From Bacteroidia bacterium (GTDB lineage Bacteria; Bacteroidota; Bacteroidia; Chitinophagales; Saprospiraceae): 64,000 nucleotides of DNA. The stretch covers positions 1 to 64,000 of the forward strand of contig JAUIKE010000006.1 in the NCBI GenBank assembly GCA_030430845.1, read 5' to 3'. Below are positions 7,270 to 15,385 of this stretch, one piece after another. The stretch's first letter is position 1, and each line of letters begins with the position of its first letter. The notes below the pieces were generated by a model. The model was not told the DNA's origin, searched no databases, and saw only the letters and a program-made list of their open reading frames with translations. Position numbers and translations under genes: made by a program.

Positions 7270-8739
7270 TTACCTGTTTTTCAACCAGGCTGTTTCCTGA
7301 GTTTTAAATGACTTCAGTTGTTTTCGATCTTTCATTAACAAGTGCAGTCCTATTTGAGCTGCGATGGCAGCCTCCTCTTCACTTTGAATTTTTAATGCTT
7401 CCGGCGTAAAGTAATTTTTCACGAAGTGTGTATCAAATTGCCCGCTGGTAAAAGCTTCATGTTGACAAACAAAGGTGCCAAAAGGCAGGGTGGTAGCTAC
7501 TCCGTCGATCTCGTACATCTGAATGGCTTCGATCATCCGCTGTATAGCTGCTTCTCTGGTATCCCCATAGGTGATTAGTTTAGCGATCATTGGATCATAG
7601 TAGATCGGGATATCCATTCCTTCTTCATATCCATCGTCCAATCGAATATTCTCTCCTACCGGACGTCGGTACACTTGTAAGTTACCAACCGAAGGTAAAA
7701 AGTTGTTGAGTGGGTCTTCTGCATATACCCTTAACTCAACGGCATGCCCCTTAATTTGGAGGTCTTCCTGTGAAAAGGAAAGCGGCTGATTACGTGCAAT
7801 CTTTATTTGTTCTTCAACGAGGTCAACGCCGGTTACCCATTCGGTTACAGGGTGTTCTACCTGAAGGCGGGTATTCATTTCCAGAAAGTAATAATTCATA
7901 TCCGCATCCATGAGGAATTCTACCGTACCGGCACCTACATAATCGCAGGCCTTTGCTACATTAACGGCATCCTGGCCCATGGCGGACCTTATTTCTGGCG
8001 TTAGAATAGCGGAGGGGGCTTCTTCGACGACCTTTTGATGGCGGCGCTGGATGCTGCACTCTCGCTCAAAGAGGTGTACCACATTACCGTGCTGATCAGC
8101 CAGTACCTGAATTTCAATGTGGCGGGGAGAACTGACATATTTTTCGATAAATACGGAGCCATCACCAAAAGCTGATTGAGCCTCACTAATGGCCCGCTTC
8201 ATTTGTTCTTCCAGTTCCTCTTCATTTTCCACGATGCGCATTCCTTTACCGCCACCACCGGCGGATGCTTTGATCAGAATGGGAAATCCGATTTTTTTGG
8301 CAATGTCCATAGCTACCGATGGGTCATCAACGGCTTCATCAATACCCGGGACCATAGGAATGTCGTATTTCTTGACAGCATCTTTAGCGGCTAATTTACT
8401 ACCCATCACTCGGATAGCATGAGGTCTGGGACCGATAAAGATCAGGCCGTTATCGGTGACTGCTTGAGCAAACTGAGCATTTTCACTTAAAAAACCATAG
8501 CCTGGATGGATTCCATCTACATTCAACTCTTTGGCCACTTCAATAATTTTGTTCATGTTCAGGTAAGACTGGCTGGAAGGAGCCGGGCCGATGCAAACGG
8601 CTTCATCTGCAAAGCGAACGTGTGGAGAAAAACGGTCGGGTTCAGAGAAAACAGCTACGGTTTGGATTCCCATTTTACGGGCTGAGCGCATGACCCGTAA
8701 AGCAATTTCACCTCGGTTGGCAACAAGTATTTTTTTCAT
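7270..8739 (-). CDS. accC: Biotin carboxylase subunit of an acyl-CoA carboxylase
   Basis: ATP-dependent carboxylation of biotin, the first half-reaction of acetyl-CoA or propionyl-CoA carboxylase. At 489 aa it matches AccC-type proteins. Motifs: KKILVANRGEIALRVMR at the start, the ATP-grasp glycine loop ASAGGGGKGMRIV, ERECSIQRRHQKVVEEAPS, FLEMNTRLQVEHPVTE, and GHAVELRVYAEDP. The carboxyl end past about 450 is a little longer than in E. coli AccC, as in propionyl/methylcrotonyl carboxylase subunits. No biotin carrier or carboxyltransferase gene is adjacent, so the substrate cannot be read from context. Confidence 0.93.
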   Translation of the reverse strand: MKKILVANRGEIALRVMRSARKMGIQTVAVFSEPDRFSPHVRFADEAVCIGPAPSSQSYLNMNKIIEVAKELNVDGIHPGYGFLSENAQFAQAVTDNGLIFIGPRPHAIRVMGSKLAAKDAVKKYDIPMVPGIDEAVDDPSVAMDIAKKIGFPILIKASAGGGGKGMRIVENEEELEEQMKRAISEAQSAFGDGSVFIEKYVSSPRHIEIQVLADQHGNVVHLFERECSIQRRHQKVVEEAPSAILTPEIRSAMGQDAVNVAKACDYVGAGTVEFLMDADMNYYFLEMNTRLQVEHPVTEWVTGVDLVEEQIKIARNQPLSFSQEDLQIKGHAVELRVYAEDPLNNFLPSVGNLQVYRRPVGENIRLDDGYEEGMDIPIYYDPMIAKLITYGDTREAAIQRMIEAIQMYEIDGVATTLPFGTFVCQHEAFTSGQFDTHFVKNYFTPEALKIQSEEEAAIAAQIGLHLLMKDRKQLKSFKTQETAWLKNR

Positions 8740-9088
8740 AGTAAAGTTGGTTTTATCGTTAGAGCTAAGATAAGATATTTAGGTCAAGATAAAAGTTAGA
8801 AAGAGGTTTTCTATAAGCAGAATTTAAGGCTTTTGGAAGTGTAAAAAAGAGAAATTATACACCAAAGGAGTAAGAGAATTAATCTGTAGTTTTAGATTAA
8901 TCCTGAAGATTTTATCATTTTTCGAAAAAAAGGGGCGGATTCTTTGCAAATTTTCACTCTGAGAGCAAAGAAAATGTTAAAAAGGTGTATGGGGAAGTAC
9001 ATTTTTGAGCAAACAATGCCCCAAATTTTTCATTTTTTATAATAGATTCTATTTTTACACTTTTTTGAACCAAAAATATACACAAATC
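8740..9088. other. AT-rich intergenic region between divergent accC and TPR genes
   Basis: A 349-bp divergent promoter region. I see no gene, strong hairpin or clear TAnnTTTG box. A short inverted repeat (TTAATCTG ... TAGATTAA, about 8879-8900) is the only structure. It must hold both promoters. Confidence 0.5.
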
Positions 9089-9907
9089 ATGAGAAGTTTG
9101 ACCGTGCTTTTATTTTTGCTAGGATTTGCAACGATGAGTTTTGCCCAGGAAGAGGCCTCTGCAGCCAGCTTATATAATGACGGATTAGCTAAATTGAAAG
9201 CTAAAGATTATGCATCTGCACTTCCTTTAATGGTAAAAGCTATTGAAACAGCAGACCCTGAATCTGAAACCGATGCAAAAGTAATTGGTTATGCCAAGCG
9301 AAATGGTGCCATTGCGGCTTATTATGTGGGTGGAAAACACCGCAAGGCTAAAGAATATGATGCCGCTATCGATGCTTTCAAAAAGGGAATGGATATGAAT
9401 CCTGATTTTTACGCTAATTACATTGGCTATGCTCAGGCTCTGGATGGCAAAGGCGATGACATGGAAGCTGTCAAGGCATATGTTGGGGCTGCAAAAGTAG
9501 CTGCCAAGTCTCCTAAACAAAAGAGCAAAGCAGAAGATTACATTTCTGCAGCCGAAACTAAAATCAAAAATGCGACCATTAAAAAAGAGTATGATACTTC
9601 TATCTCTTTAGGTAAGGCTTACATGGAAGCGAGAGGAGAGGAAGTAGAAACCTATTCTCCACGATTCCACTACTACTTTGGATCTGCATTGAAAGAGAAA
9701 GGCGAAGTAAGCGAGGCACTGGCTCACGCGGATAAAGCTATTTCTGCAGTAGCGGAAGGAGAAGATTCCAGCAGATATTATCTGCTGAAAGGCGAATGCC
9801 ACCAGTCTCTCGGACAGAAAGGTGAAGCGATCGAAGCTTACAAAATGGTAAAATCCGGAGATTATAAGAAAGTTGCTGACTATAATATCCAGCAACTATC
9901 CAAATAA
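9089..9907 (+). CDS. Secreted TPR-repeat protein
   Basis: A 272-aa protein with a clear signal peptide (MRSLTVLLFLLGFATMSFAQ, cleaved after Ala-Gln or just before). Tetratricopeptide-like units follow, visible in SLYNDGLAKLKAKDYASALP, YDAAIDAFKKGMDMNPDFYA and LLKGECHQSLGQKGEAIEAY. TPRs bind partner proteins; the partner here is unknown. The ATG at 9089 is chosen because it starts the signal peptide; the reading frame is open upstream but poor. A strong terminator follows directly. Confidence 0.82.
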   Translation: MRSLTVLLFLLGFATMSFAQEEASAASLYNDGLAKLKAKDYASALPLMVKAIETADPESETDAKVIGYAKRNGAIAAYYVGGKHRKAKEYDAAIDAFKKGMDMNPDFYANYIGYAQALDGKGDDMEAVKAYVGAAKVAAKSPKQKSKAEDYISAAETKIKNATIKKEYDTSISLGKAYMEARGEEVETYSPRFHYYFGSALKEKGEVSEALAHADKAISAVAEGEDSSRYYLLKGECHQSLGQKGEAIEAYKMVKSGDYKKVADYNIQQLSK

Positions 9908-9911
9908 AAAA

Positions 9912-9941
9912 AAAGAAAGTGCCCATTTGGGCACTTTCTTT
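9912..9941. terminator. Bidirectional terminator
   Basis: A 13-bp stem AAAGAAAGTGCCC/GGGCACTTTCTTT with a 4-nt loop. It has an A-run on the left and a T-run on the right, between the convergent TPR and lipoprotein genes. Confidence 0.9.
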
Positions 9942-9945
9942 TTTT

Positions 9946-10743
9946 TTAACTTTCTTCTGCGGGATCCGCTGCCAAGGTAAACTTCCTTGTCACCGGATTG
10001 AGTGGTGTATCCACTTTGCTTCCCTCTGAGTCAACGAGGGTGAGCGTGATCGTGTTTTCTCCCATAGGTAAGCCCTCAATGTAGTAAGGCTGCCAGCTGT
10101 TTATCATGTGCTCCTCTCCATTGATCTCTGCTTTTACCAGGTAGTCGCTTCCCAGTGTAGCATTCAGCAGATAAAAGTCCAGCATGACCTTTTTGGTGTC
10201 CTTTTCTCCTACATAGGTCCCTTTAGGGCGGCTGTAAAACAGCATAGGCTCCGTAATGTCCTCCATTTCAGCAATAAAACCTTCTACTACTTCTATTTTT
10301 TTGGCCAGATGCGCTTCCTTCGTTTTGATGCTTTCATGATAAGAACGCGAGAGAAAAGCCAACATATAGTGTTCTCCCTCGTCCAGGTCATAGCTAAAAC
10401 TAGGCGTATATTTGGCCGCATAAGGTTCATTGTTTAAAATCAAATGGATGTGCTGGCCTTCTGCGGAATTGGCACACATTTTTTGAGGGGCATCTTCTGT
10501 TTGTGCTCCCAACTCGTAATTGGAAACCTCAAACTCAAATGATCCTTCCTCATATTTAACATCACTCAAAGTGGCGCCAGGGAACGAGGCCGAAGGTGTA
10601 AAAGGCGTCAGCACATATTGTTTAGGAGCTTCTTCCTGCATCTCCTCTGTAGTGGTTTCTTCTTCTGTAGAGGATTCGGTGCCGGAATTTTGACAGGCCG
10701 TAAACAATAGAGCTAAGACAAATAGAATACTTAATGTTCTCAT
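9946..10743 (-). CDS. Hypothetical lipoprotein
   Basis: A 265-aa protein with a lipoprotein signal (MRTLSILFVLALLFTACQNS, lipobox FTAC). A Glu/Thr-rich linker (about residues 22-42) and a beta-rich body follow. The block GQHIHLILNNEPYAA resembles secreted domains that bind small ligands, but I cannot name the family. HYMLAFLSRSYHESIK and EPMLFYSRPKGTY are other distinctive stretches. The C-terminus (LPMGENTITLTLVDSEG) looks like an Ig-like strand pattern. It would sit in the outer or inner membrane. The neighbours do not suggest a role. Confidence 0.7.
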   Translation of the reverse strand: MRTLSILFVLALLFTACQNSGTESSTEEETTTEEMQEEAPKQYVLTPFTPSASFPGATLSDVKYEEGSFEFEVSNYELGAQTEDAPQKMCANSAEGQHIHLILNNEPYAAKYTPSFSYDLDEGEHYMLAFLSRSYHESIKTKEAHLAKKIEVVEGFIAEMEDITEPMLFYSRPKGTYVGEKDTKKVMLDFYLLNATLGSDYLVKAEINGEEHMINSWQPYYIEGLPMGENTITLTLVDSEGSKVDTPLNPVTRKFTLAADPAEES

Positions 10744-10930
10744 TAGTGATCAAATTTTTGTTAAGTTTTGTTCTTGTATGTACATGGGACGCCAAAGCGA
10801 AAAATGGGCATAAAAGATGTTTTTGCAGCCCAGTGAGAAAACCTTAAACAACTTCAATATATGAAATAATGGTTTTTTAATACCCACTGGAACAAAAAAC
10901 TATTAATTGGACTAGAGGCATACTAATAGT

Positions 10931-10954
10931 AAAAGTAGAATATTGCTACTTTTG
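10931..10954 (+). promoter_or_regulatory. Operator-like inverted repeat over the copper ATPase promoter
   Basis: AAAAGTAG and CTACTTTT form a perfect 8-bp inverted repeat with a 7-bp spacer (10931-10953). The right arm overlaps the -7 box TACTTTTG (10947-10954). A second inverted repeat, ACTATTA/TAATAGT (10899-10905 and 10924-10930), lies just upstream. Such a site over the promoter suggests a metal-responsive regulator, encoded outside this window. Confidence 0.5.
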
Positions 10955-10982
10955 TTTAGTGAAGCATAAGGAATTAAATATT

Positions 10983-13100
10983 ATGACTAAAAATCTGATA
11001 GAACTCAAAGTTGATGGAATGGATTGCGCCAATTGTGCAGCTGGAATTACCAAATTTCTGCAGCGCAAAGGCCTGGAGGATGTTTATGTGAACTTCCAAA
11101 CAAAGGAGGTGCGCTTTCAGTTAGGAGAATCGGACTTTACTATTGAGAAAGTAAAGCAAGGCATACAAAAACTGGGTTATACCGTAATCGAAGAAGATCA
11201 GCCCGCAGAATGGTGGACACTGGAACGTAAATTATGGATATCCGCTATTTTTACCTTTCCTTTGCTAGCCAATCATTTATTGATGATGGCGGGGTATGCT
11301 ATTCCTTTACTGGGTAATTTCTGGGTGCAATTCTTTTTGTGTCTGCCCGTCTTTGCGATCGGCTTCTTTCATTTTGGAGCCAGTGCTTTCCGCTCGGTAA
11401 GAGCCGGAGTGCCTAATATGGACGTCCTGATCTTTATTGGTAGTACAGCTGCCTTTATCTACAGCTTGATCGGGACCTTAATGTGGGAGGCCAACTACAT
11501 TTTTTATGAAACCAGTGCGACCATCATTACGCTTGTGCTGGTAGGGAACTGGATGGAACACCGGGCGGTGCAACAAACAACCAACTCCATAAAAGAATTG
11601 GCCAAATTACAGGTCGAAGAAGCTAAAAGAATCATGCCTTCCGGTACCATCGTTAAGATTAAAACAGACGAGATCAGAAAAGGACATATCCTACAGGTTA
11701 ACGAAGGGGACAAGATCCCAACCGACGGGATCCTGCTTAAAGGCAATGCATCCGTAGATGAATCCATGATCACCGGGGAAAGTATTCCAGTTGAGAAAGG
11801 TGAAAATGAAAGCTTGATAGGAGGTTCTCTGGTGCTTTCCGGCAATATTCAAATGAAGGTGAGTGCCACCGGAAAGGATACGGTTTTGCAGCAGATGATC
11901 GAGTTGGTGAAATCGGCTCAGGAAGATAAGCCGAACATTCAGCGCCTGGCTGATCGCATCAGTGCTATCTTCGTGCCCGTGGTACTCGGAATAGCTTTAC
12001 TAACTCTTTTACTGGGACATTTTGCCTTTGGGCTTAGTTTCCAGCAAGCCTTAATGAATGCTATTGCTGTATTGGTGATCTCCTGCCCTTGTGCGATGGG
12101 CCTGGCCACACCTACCGCAGTTATGGTTGGAGTAGGACGTATGGCCCGAAATGGCATTTTAGTTAAAGGTGGACAAACGGTAGAGGTGTTTTCTAATGTT
12201 AAAAATATGGTTTTCGATAAAACGGGAACTCTTACCACTGGTTCTTTCCGAATCAAGGAAATCGATTATTTCACAGAGGATGTCAACAAGGCGAATACCC
12301 TCATTTATGTGATGGAACAACGTTCTTCTCATCCGATCGCGGCTTCTTTACTCAAAGAAATGGAACCCAGGGTGAATGGACAGTTGGAAAAATATCAGCA
12401 TCTGGATATTGTCGAAGAGAAGGGGAAGGGCATACTGGCGCATGATCATCTTGGAAATTCTTTTGAGTTGGGATCTATTCGAATTTTAAAAGAGCCCCAG
12501 CCGGAAAAGCCTTATCAGGTGTATCTGACGGAGAATGACCGTCTGATCGCCGCTATTGCATTAGAGGATGAAATAAAAAAAGATGCACCGGAAACCATCC
12601 AGTATCTAAAAGACAAAGGCATAAAGAGCATTATCCTGAGCGGCGACAAAAAAGAAAAAACGGCGGATGTATCGGCCGTTCTGGGCGTTGATGAATATTA
12701 TGCCGAGCAATTGCCTGCTGAAAAGCTGGAAAAGATCGGAACTTTAAGCAAGGAGAGCCAAACAGCAATGGTTGGTGATGGGATCAATGATGCACCGGCC
12801 TTAGCCAAAGCTACAGTAGGTGTATCTTTGAGTAACGCCTCCCAGGCGGCTATCCAATCCGCTCAGATCGTTTTGCTGAACGGCAATCTGGAGAAGTTGC
12901 AAAAGGCTTTTTCCATCAGCCGGATGACGGTGTCGACCATTAAGCAAAACTTATTTTGGGCCTTTATTTACAATGTAGTCGCTATTCCCATTGCAGCAGT
13001 CGGCTTGCTCAACCCCATGTGGGGAGCTTTGTTTATGGCTTTTTCAGATGTTGTGGTGATCGGTAATTCTATTCGTTTGAATTACAAGAAGATTAAATAA
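10983..13100 (+). CDS. copA: Copper-type P1B ATPase (CopA-like)
   Basis: Pumps monovalent copper, or a similar soft metal, out of the cytosol. About 705 aa. There is one N-terminal HMA domain with GMDCANCAAG (CxxC), then eight predicted helices. Helix 6 has SCPCAMGLATPTA (CPC). The phosphorylation site is DKTGTLTTG, the actuator loop SMITGESIPVEKG, and the hinge GDGINDAPAL. Helix 7 reads NLFWAFIYNVVAIP, which fits the copper pattern NxxxxxxYNxxxxP. Helix 8 reads MAFSDVVVIGN, where copper pumps usually have MxxSS. The ATG at 10983 is chosen over a GTG at 10959. The downstream Rossmann gene is 9 bp away and likely cotranscribed. Confidence 0.92.
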   Translation: MTKNLIELKVDGMDCANCAAGITKFLQRKGLEDVYVNFQTKEVRFQLGESDFTIEKVKQGIQKLGYTVIEEDQPAEWWTLERKLWISAIFTFPLLANHLLMMAGYAIPLLGNFWVQFFLCLPVFAIGFFHFGASAFRSVRAGVPNMDVLIFIGSTAAFIYSLIGTLMWEANYIFYETSATIITLVLVGNWMEHRAVQQTTNSIKELAKLQVEEAKRIMPSGTIVKIKTDEIRKGHILQVNEGDKIPTDGILLKGNASVDESMITGESIPVEKGENESLIGGSLVLSGNIQMKVSATGKDTVLQQMIELVKSAQEDKPNIQRLADRISAIFVPVVLGIALLTLLLGHFAFGLSFQQALMNAIAVLVISCPCAMGLATPTAVMVGVGRMARNGILVKGGQTVEVFSNVKNMVFDKTGTLTTGSFRIKEIDYFTEDVNKANTLIYVMEQRSSHPIAASLLKEMEPRVNGQLEKYQHLDIVEEKGKGILAHDHLGNSFELGSIRILKEPQPEKPYQVYLTENDRLIAAIALEDEIKKDAPETIQYLKDKGIKSIILSGDKKEKTADVSAVLGVDEYYAEQLPAEKLEKIGTLSKESQTAMVGDGINDAPALAKATVGVSLSNASQAAIQSAQIVLLNGNLEKLQKAFSISRMTVSTIKQNLFWAFIYNVVAIPIAAVGLLNPMWGALFMAFSDVVVIGNSIRLNYKKIK

Positions 13101-13109
13101 GAGCGAAGC

Positions 13110-13799
13110 ATGGAACTGATAAAGGGACAAAAGTCGGCCATACTCGTAGAGCCCACCAGCCTGGTGGGCCGTTTCTGCCTGGATTATTTGCTGGAGCATA
13201 AAGCTTATGAGTTAGTGCTGGTTTTTTCCGAAAAAAACAAAAAGCGAGCGCATCCAAAATTGAAATGGGTTAGGATAAACTACAGTAATTTGGATAATCT
13301 GATCGATCATGTGAAGGGGCACGATCTTTTTTGGTGCAGAAGTAGTTTCAAAGACTGGGAAGATATCACCGATGCCGGAAGTGTCAGGGAATCCCTTCCT
13401 TTTAAATTTGCCTGGGCGGCCCTTCAGAATGAAGTGAGCCAGTTCTTGTTGTTATCCTCCGTTCTTATTGGAAAATCAAGCTGGCTGCCCGTATTAAAAC
13501 AGCGCATCGAACTGGAAAAATACCTCAAAGAATTACCATTCTGGGCCACCCATATTTTCAAACCTCCGCTTATGGTTGATCAGGGGCCTGCTAATCGATG
13601 GGGAGAAGGGATGGCTAAGCGTCTTTCTGATCTTATGGGGGGCGTATTGGATAATTACCGGCCTTTGGAAGCGGAAGTCGTAGCCAAAGCCATGGTAGAC
13701 AGTGCCCAGCAATTCCACAAGGGCTTGGTCACCTATTCTGCCGAAGATCTTCAAAAACTGGCAGAAGAGTTCTTTCCCAAAACCCCCAGGAAGTTATAA
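13110..13799 (+). CDS. Rossmann-fold NAD(P)-binding (atypical SDR) protein
   Basis: A 229-aa protein with a nucleotide-binding start (SAILVEPTSLVGRFCLDYLLEHKAY). This corresponds to the GxTGxxG loop of atypical short-chain dehydrogenases, but the glycines are degenerate (EPTSLVG). FLLLSSVLIG and ILVEPTS-like strands match the HTATIP2/YbjT-type fold. KQRIELEKYLKEL is the usual catalytic-helix region. Loss of the first two glycines makes strong cofactor binding doubtful. It lies 9 bp after copA. A role in copper handling is possible but unsupported. Confidence 0.65.
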   Translation: MELIKGQKSAILVEPTSLVGRFCLDYLLEHKAYELVLVFSEKNKKRAHPKLKWVRINYSNLDNLIDHVKGHDLFWCRSSFKDWEDITDAGSVRESLPFKFAWAALQNEVSQFLLLSSVLIGKSSWLPVLKQRIELEKYLKELPFWATHIFKPPLMVDQGPANRWGEGMAKRLSDLMGGVLDNYRPLEAEVVAKAMVDSAQQFHKGLVTYSAEDLQKLAEEFFPKTPRKL

Positions 13800-13812
13800 T
13801 ATTATGGAGTTT

Positions 13813-13992
13813 ATGGAGTTTATGGGGTTGTGTAAAAAGTCCTTCGGCCTTTTCACACAACCAATAATATGTTTTTTGGAGGCGGTTTAAAGAAAAAAAC
13901 AAAGTTTTTTTCTTTAAACCGCCTCCAAAACAAAATTATCTGGGGTGGGTAAAAACGAGGAACGAGTTTTCACACAACCCCATAAACTCCAT
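13813..13992. repeat. R1 element copy B (180 bp)
   Basis: The clearest whole copy. Outer inverted repeats are ATGGAGTTTATGGGGTTG and its near-complement ending at 13992. The left end hairpin (GGTTGTGTAAAAAG / CTTTTCACACAACC) and the right end hairpin (TAAAAACGAGGAACGAGTTTT) flank a core. The core reads CCAATAATAT, then a central palindrome at about 13873-13927 (GGAGGCGGTTTAAAG and complement), then AAAATTATCTGG. Hairpins just inside both ends recall IS200/IS605 ends. The right end abuts the gldC promoter. Confidence 0.8.
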
Positions 13993-14004
13993 TCGATAAA
14001 ATAT

Positions 14005-14012
14005 TATCTTTG
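14005..14012 (+). promoter_or_regulatory. -7 box of gldC
   Basis: TATCTTTG matches TAnnTTTG, 33 nt before the gldC start. The region where a -33 box belongs (about 13981-13985) is the right end of R1 copy B and has no TTTG. The element may therefore have replaced the upstream promoter part. Confidence 0.6.
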
Positions 14013-14045
14013 CAAAATTTAAAAATTTAAACAGACAATACCACA

Positions 14046-14396
14046 ATGGTCAAACGAACATCCACCATAGAAATAAAAGTAGGATTAGACGAAAACAATG
14101 TGCCCGAGCGGATCCAATGGAAGGCTGAAGACAAGGGCAAAAAAGCTACTCCTTCTAAGGCAAAGGCCCTGCTCCTGTCCGTTTTTGATGAGGAGAATCT
14201 GGAAACCTTAAAAATAGATCTTTGGACGAAGGAAATGCAGGTCATTGAGATGGATCGTTTTTTTTTCCAGACGATGAGGGCCATGGCTGACACCTATTTC
14301 AAGGCCACCCAAAATACGGAGTTAGCTACTGATATGCAGCGCTTTGTACAATATTTTGGCGAAAAAACGGAGATCATACCAAAGGGAGAAAAGTAA
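14046..14396 (+). CDS. gldC: Gliding motility protein GldC
   Basis: A 116-aa cytosolic protein. TSTIEIKVGLDENNVPERIQW near the start, ATPSKAKALLLSVFDEEN in the middle, and LRIDLWTKEM-like plus FQTMRAMADTYFKAT are the hallmark blocks of GldC. The family is found in Bacteroidota and was named from Flavobacterium gliding mutants, where it supports GldB. GldC also occurs in non-gliding relatives, so motility cannot be assumed. No other gld gene is in the window. The SRP RNA follows. Confidence 0.9.
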   Translation: MVKRTSTIEIKVGLDENNVPERIQWKAEDKGKKATPSKAKALLLSVFDEENLETLKIDLWTKEMQVIEMDRFFFQTMRAMADTYFKATQNTELATDMQRFVQYFGEKTEIIPKGEK

Positions 14397-14433
14397 ACTG
14401 AATGTCATCAAAACCCCTTTTTTCTAAATATAG

Positions 14434-14465
14434 TTTGTCAGATGACAGAAAACCTTTTATATTTG
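14434..14465 (+). promoter_or_regulatory. Promoter of the SRP RNA
   Basis: -33 box TTTG (14434-14437), 20-bp spacer, -7 box TATATTTG (14458-14465). The predicted start about 6-7 nt downstream coincides with the base of the SRP RNA stem. This is the best-formed promoter in the window besides that of the tRNA operon. Confidence 0.85.
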
Positions 14466-14471
14466 CACCCT

Positions 14472-14560
14472 GAGCGGCACACGACCAGCTCCCTCTGAAC
14501 TCCCCCAGGGCGGAAACGCAGCAAGGGTAGGAGGTTGTAGCGGTGCGATGTGTCCGCTCT
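14472..14560 (+). ncRNA. ffs: Small signal recognition particle RNA (4.5S type)
   Basis: A single long hairpin of about 89 nt. The base GAGCGGACAC-type stem forms from GAGCGG-CACAC (14472) and GTGT-CCGCTC (14550-14559). The apical domain holds the conserved Ffh-binding loop, CCAGGGCGGAAACGCAGCAAGGGTAGG in two pieces: the GGAA tetraloop region flanked by CAGG and the AGCA bulge. It lacks the Alu domain, as expected outside some Gram-positives. It works with Ffh and FtsY in membrane protein targeting. Confidence 0.92.
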
Positions 14561-14601
14561 TCTTGTTTTAGAACATTTCGCCCTTTCATAACATTAACTT
14601 A

Positions 14602-14636
14602 AATAGAACCATTCGAAAATATCGGATGGTTCTATT
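14602..14636 (+). terminator. Hairpin between SRP RNA and transaldolase
   Basis: An 11-bp perfect stem AATAGAACCAT/ATGGTTCTATT with a 13-nt loop, followed by AGTTTT. It could end read-through from the SRP RNA gene. Confidence 0.55.
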
Positions 14637-14684
14637 AGTTTTGGGGTTCTATTTACATTTTCTGCACTTTAAAATTCAATTCAA

Positions 14685-15344
14685 ATGAAATTCTTTATTG
14701 ATACTGCAAGCCTTGATCAGATCAAAGAAGCCAAAGATCTGGGAATTTTGGATGGAGTGACTACTAATCCGTCGCTGATGGCTAAAGAAGGGATTACCGG
14801 ATACGATAATATTATGAAACACTACAAGGATATTTGTGACATTGTAGAGGACGGTGATGTAAGTGCGGAAGTCATCTCAACTGATTTCAATGGGATCGTG
14901 GAGGAAGGAATGCGCCTTGCGGATATCGCTCCCAATATTGTTGTAAAAGTACCTATGATCAAAGAGGGAATCAAAGCGATTGCCCATTTCACCGAAATTG
15001 GCATCTCCACGAACTGCACCCTGGTTTTCTCTGCCGGACAGGCCATTCTGGCCGCCAAAGCCGGAGCGACTTACCTGTCTCCCTTTATTGGTAGGGTCGA
15101 CGATATCAACTGGGACGGAGTTGGCCTGATTGAAGAAATTGCTGAGATTTATAGCATCCAGGGCTACGAAACCGAGATCCTGGCTGCTTCTATTCGTAAT
15201 TCTAAGCATATCGTAGATTCAGCCAGAGCCGGAGCGGATGTGGTTACTTGCCCACTGGATGCCATTTTGGGGCTGCTCAAACACCCATTAACTGATATTG
15301 GATTGGAAAAATTCCTGGCGGATTATCGCAAAGGGAATCAATAG
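14685..15344 (+). CDS. Transaldolase, small fructose-6-phosphate aldolase-like type
   Basis: Transfers a dihydroxyacetone unit in the non-oxidative pentose phosphate pathway. The 219-aa length is that of the TalC/FSA subfamily, not the 316-aa TalB type. Motifs: [41 protein letters not shown] (Schiff-base Lys), [26 protein letters not shown] and [11 protein letters not shown]. Sequence alone does not separate transaldolase from fructose-6-phosphate aldolase activity; the former is usual in Bacteroidota. A terminator follows. Confidence 0.92.
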   Translation: MKFFIDTASLDQIKEAKDLGILDGVTTNPSLMAKEGITGYDNIMKHYKDICDIVEDGDVSAEVISTDFNGIVEEGMRLADIAPNIVVKVPMIKEGIKAIAHFTEIGISTNCTLVFSAGQAILAAKAGATYLSPFIGRVDDINWDGVGLIEEIAEIYSIQGYETEILAASIRNSKHIVDSARAGADVVTCPLDAILGLLKHPLTDIGLEKFLADYRKGNQ

Positions 15345-15350
15345 TCGTTT

Positions 15351-15380
15351 AAGGGAAAAAGGCAACCGCCTTTTTCCCTT
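15351..15380. terminator. Bidirectional terminator
   Basis: A 13-bp stem AAGGGAAAAAGGC/GCCTTTTTCCCTT with loop AACC lies between the convergent transaldolase and nucleoside phosphorylase genes. Confidence 0.85.
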
Positions 15381-15385
15381 AATTA

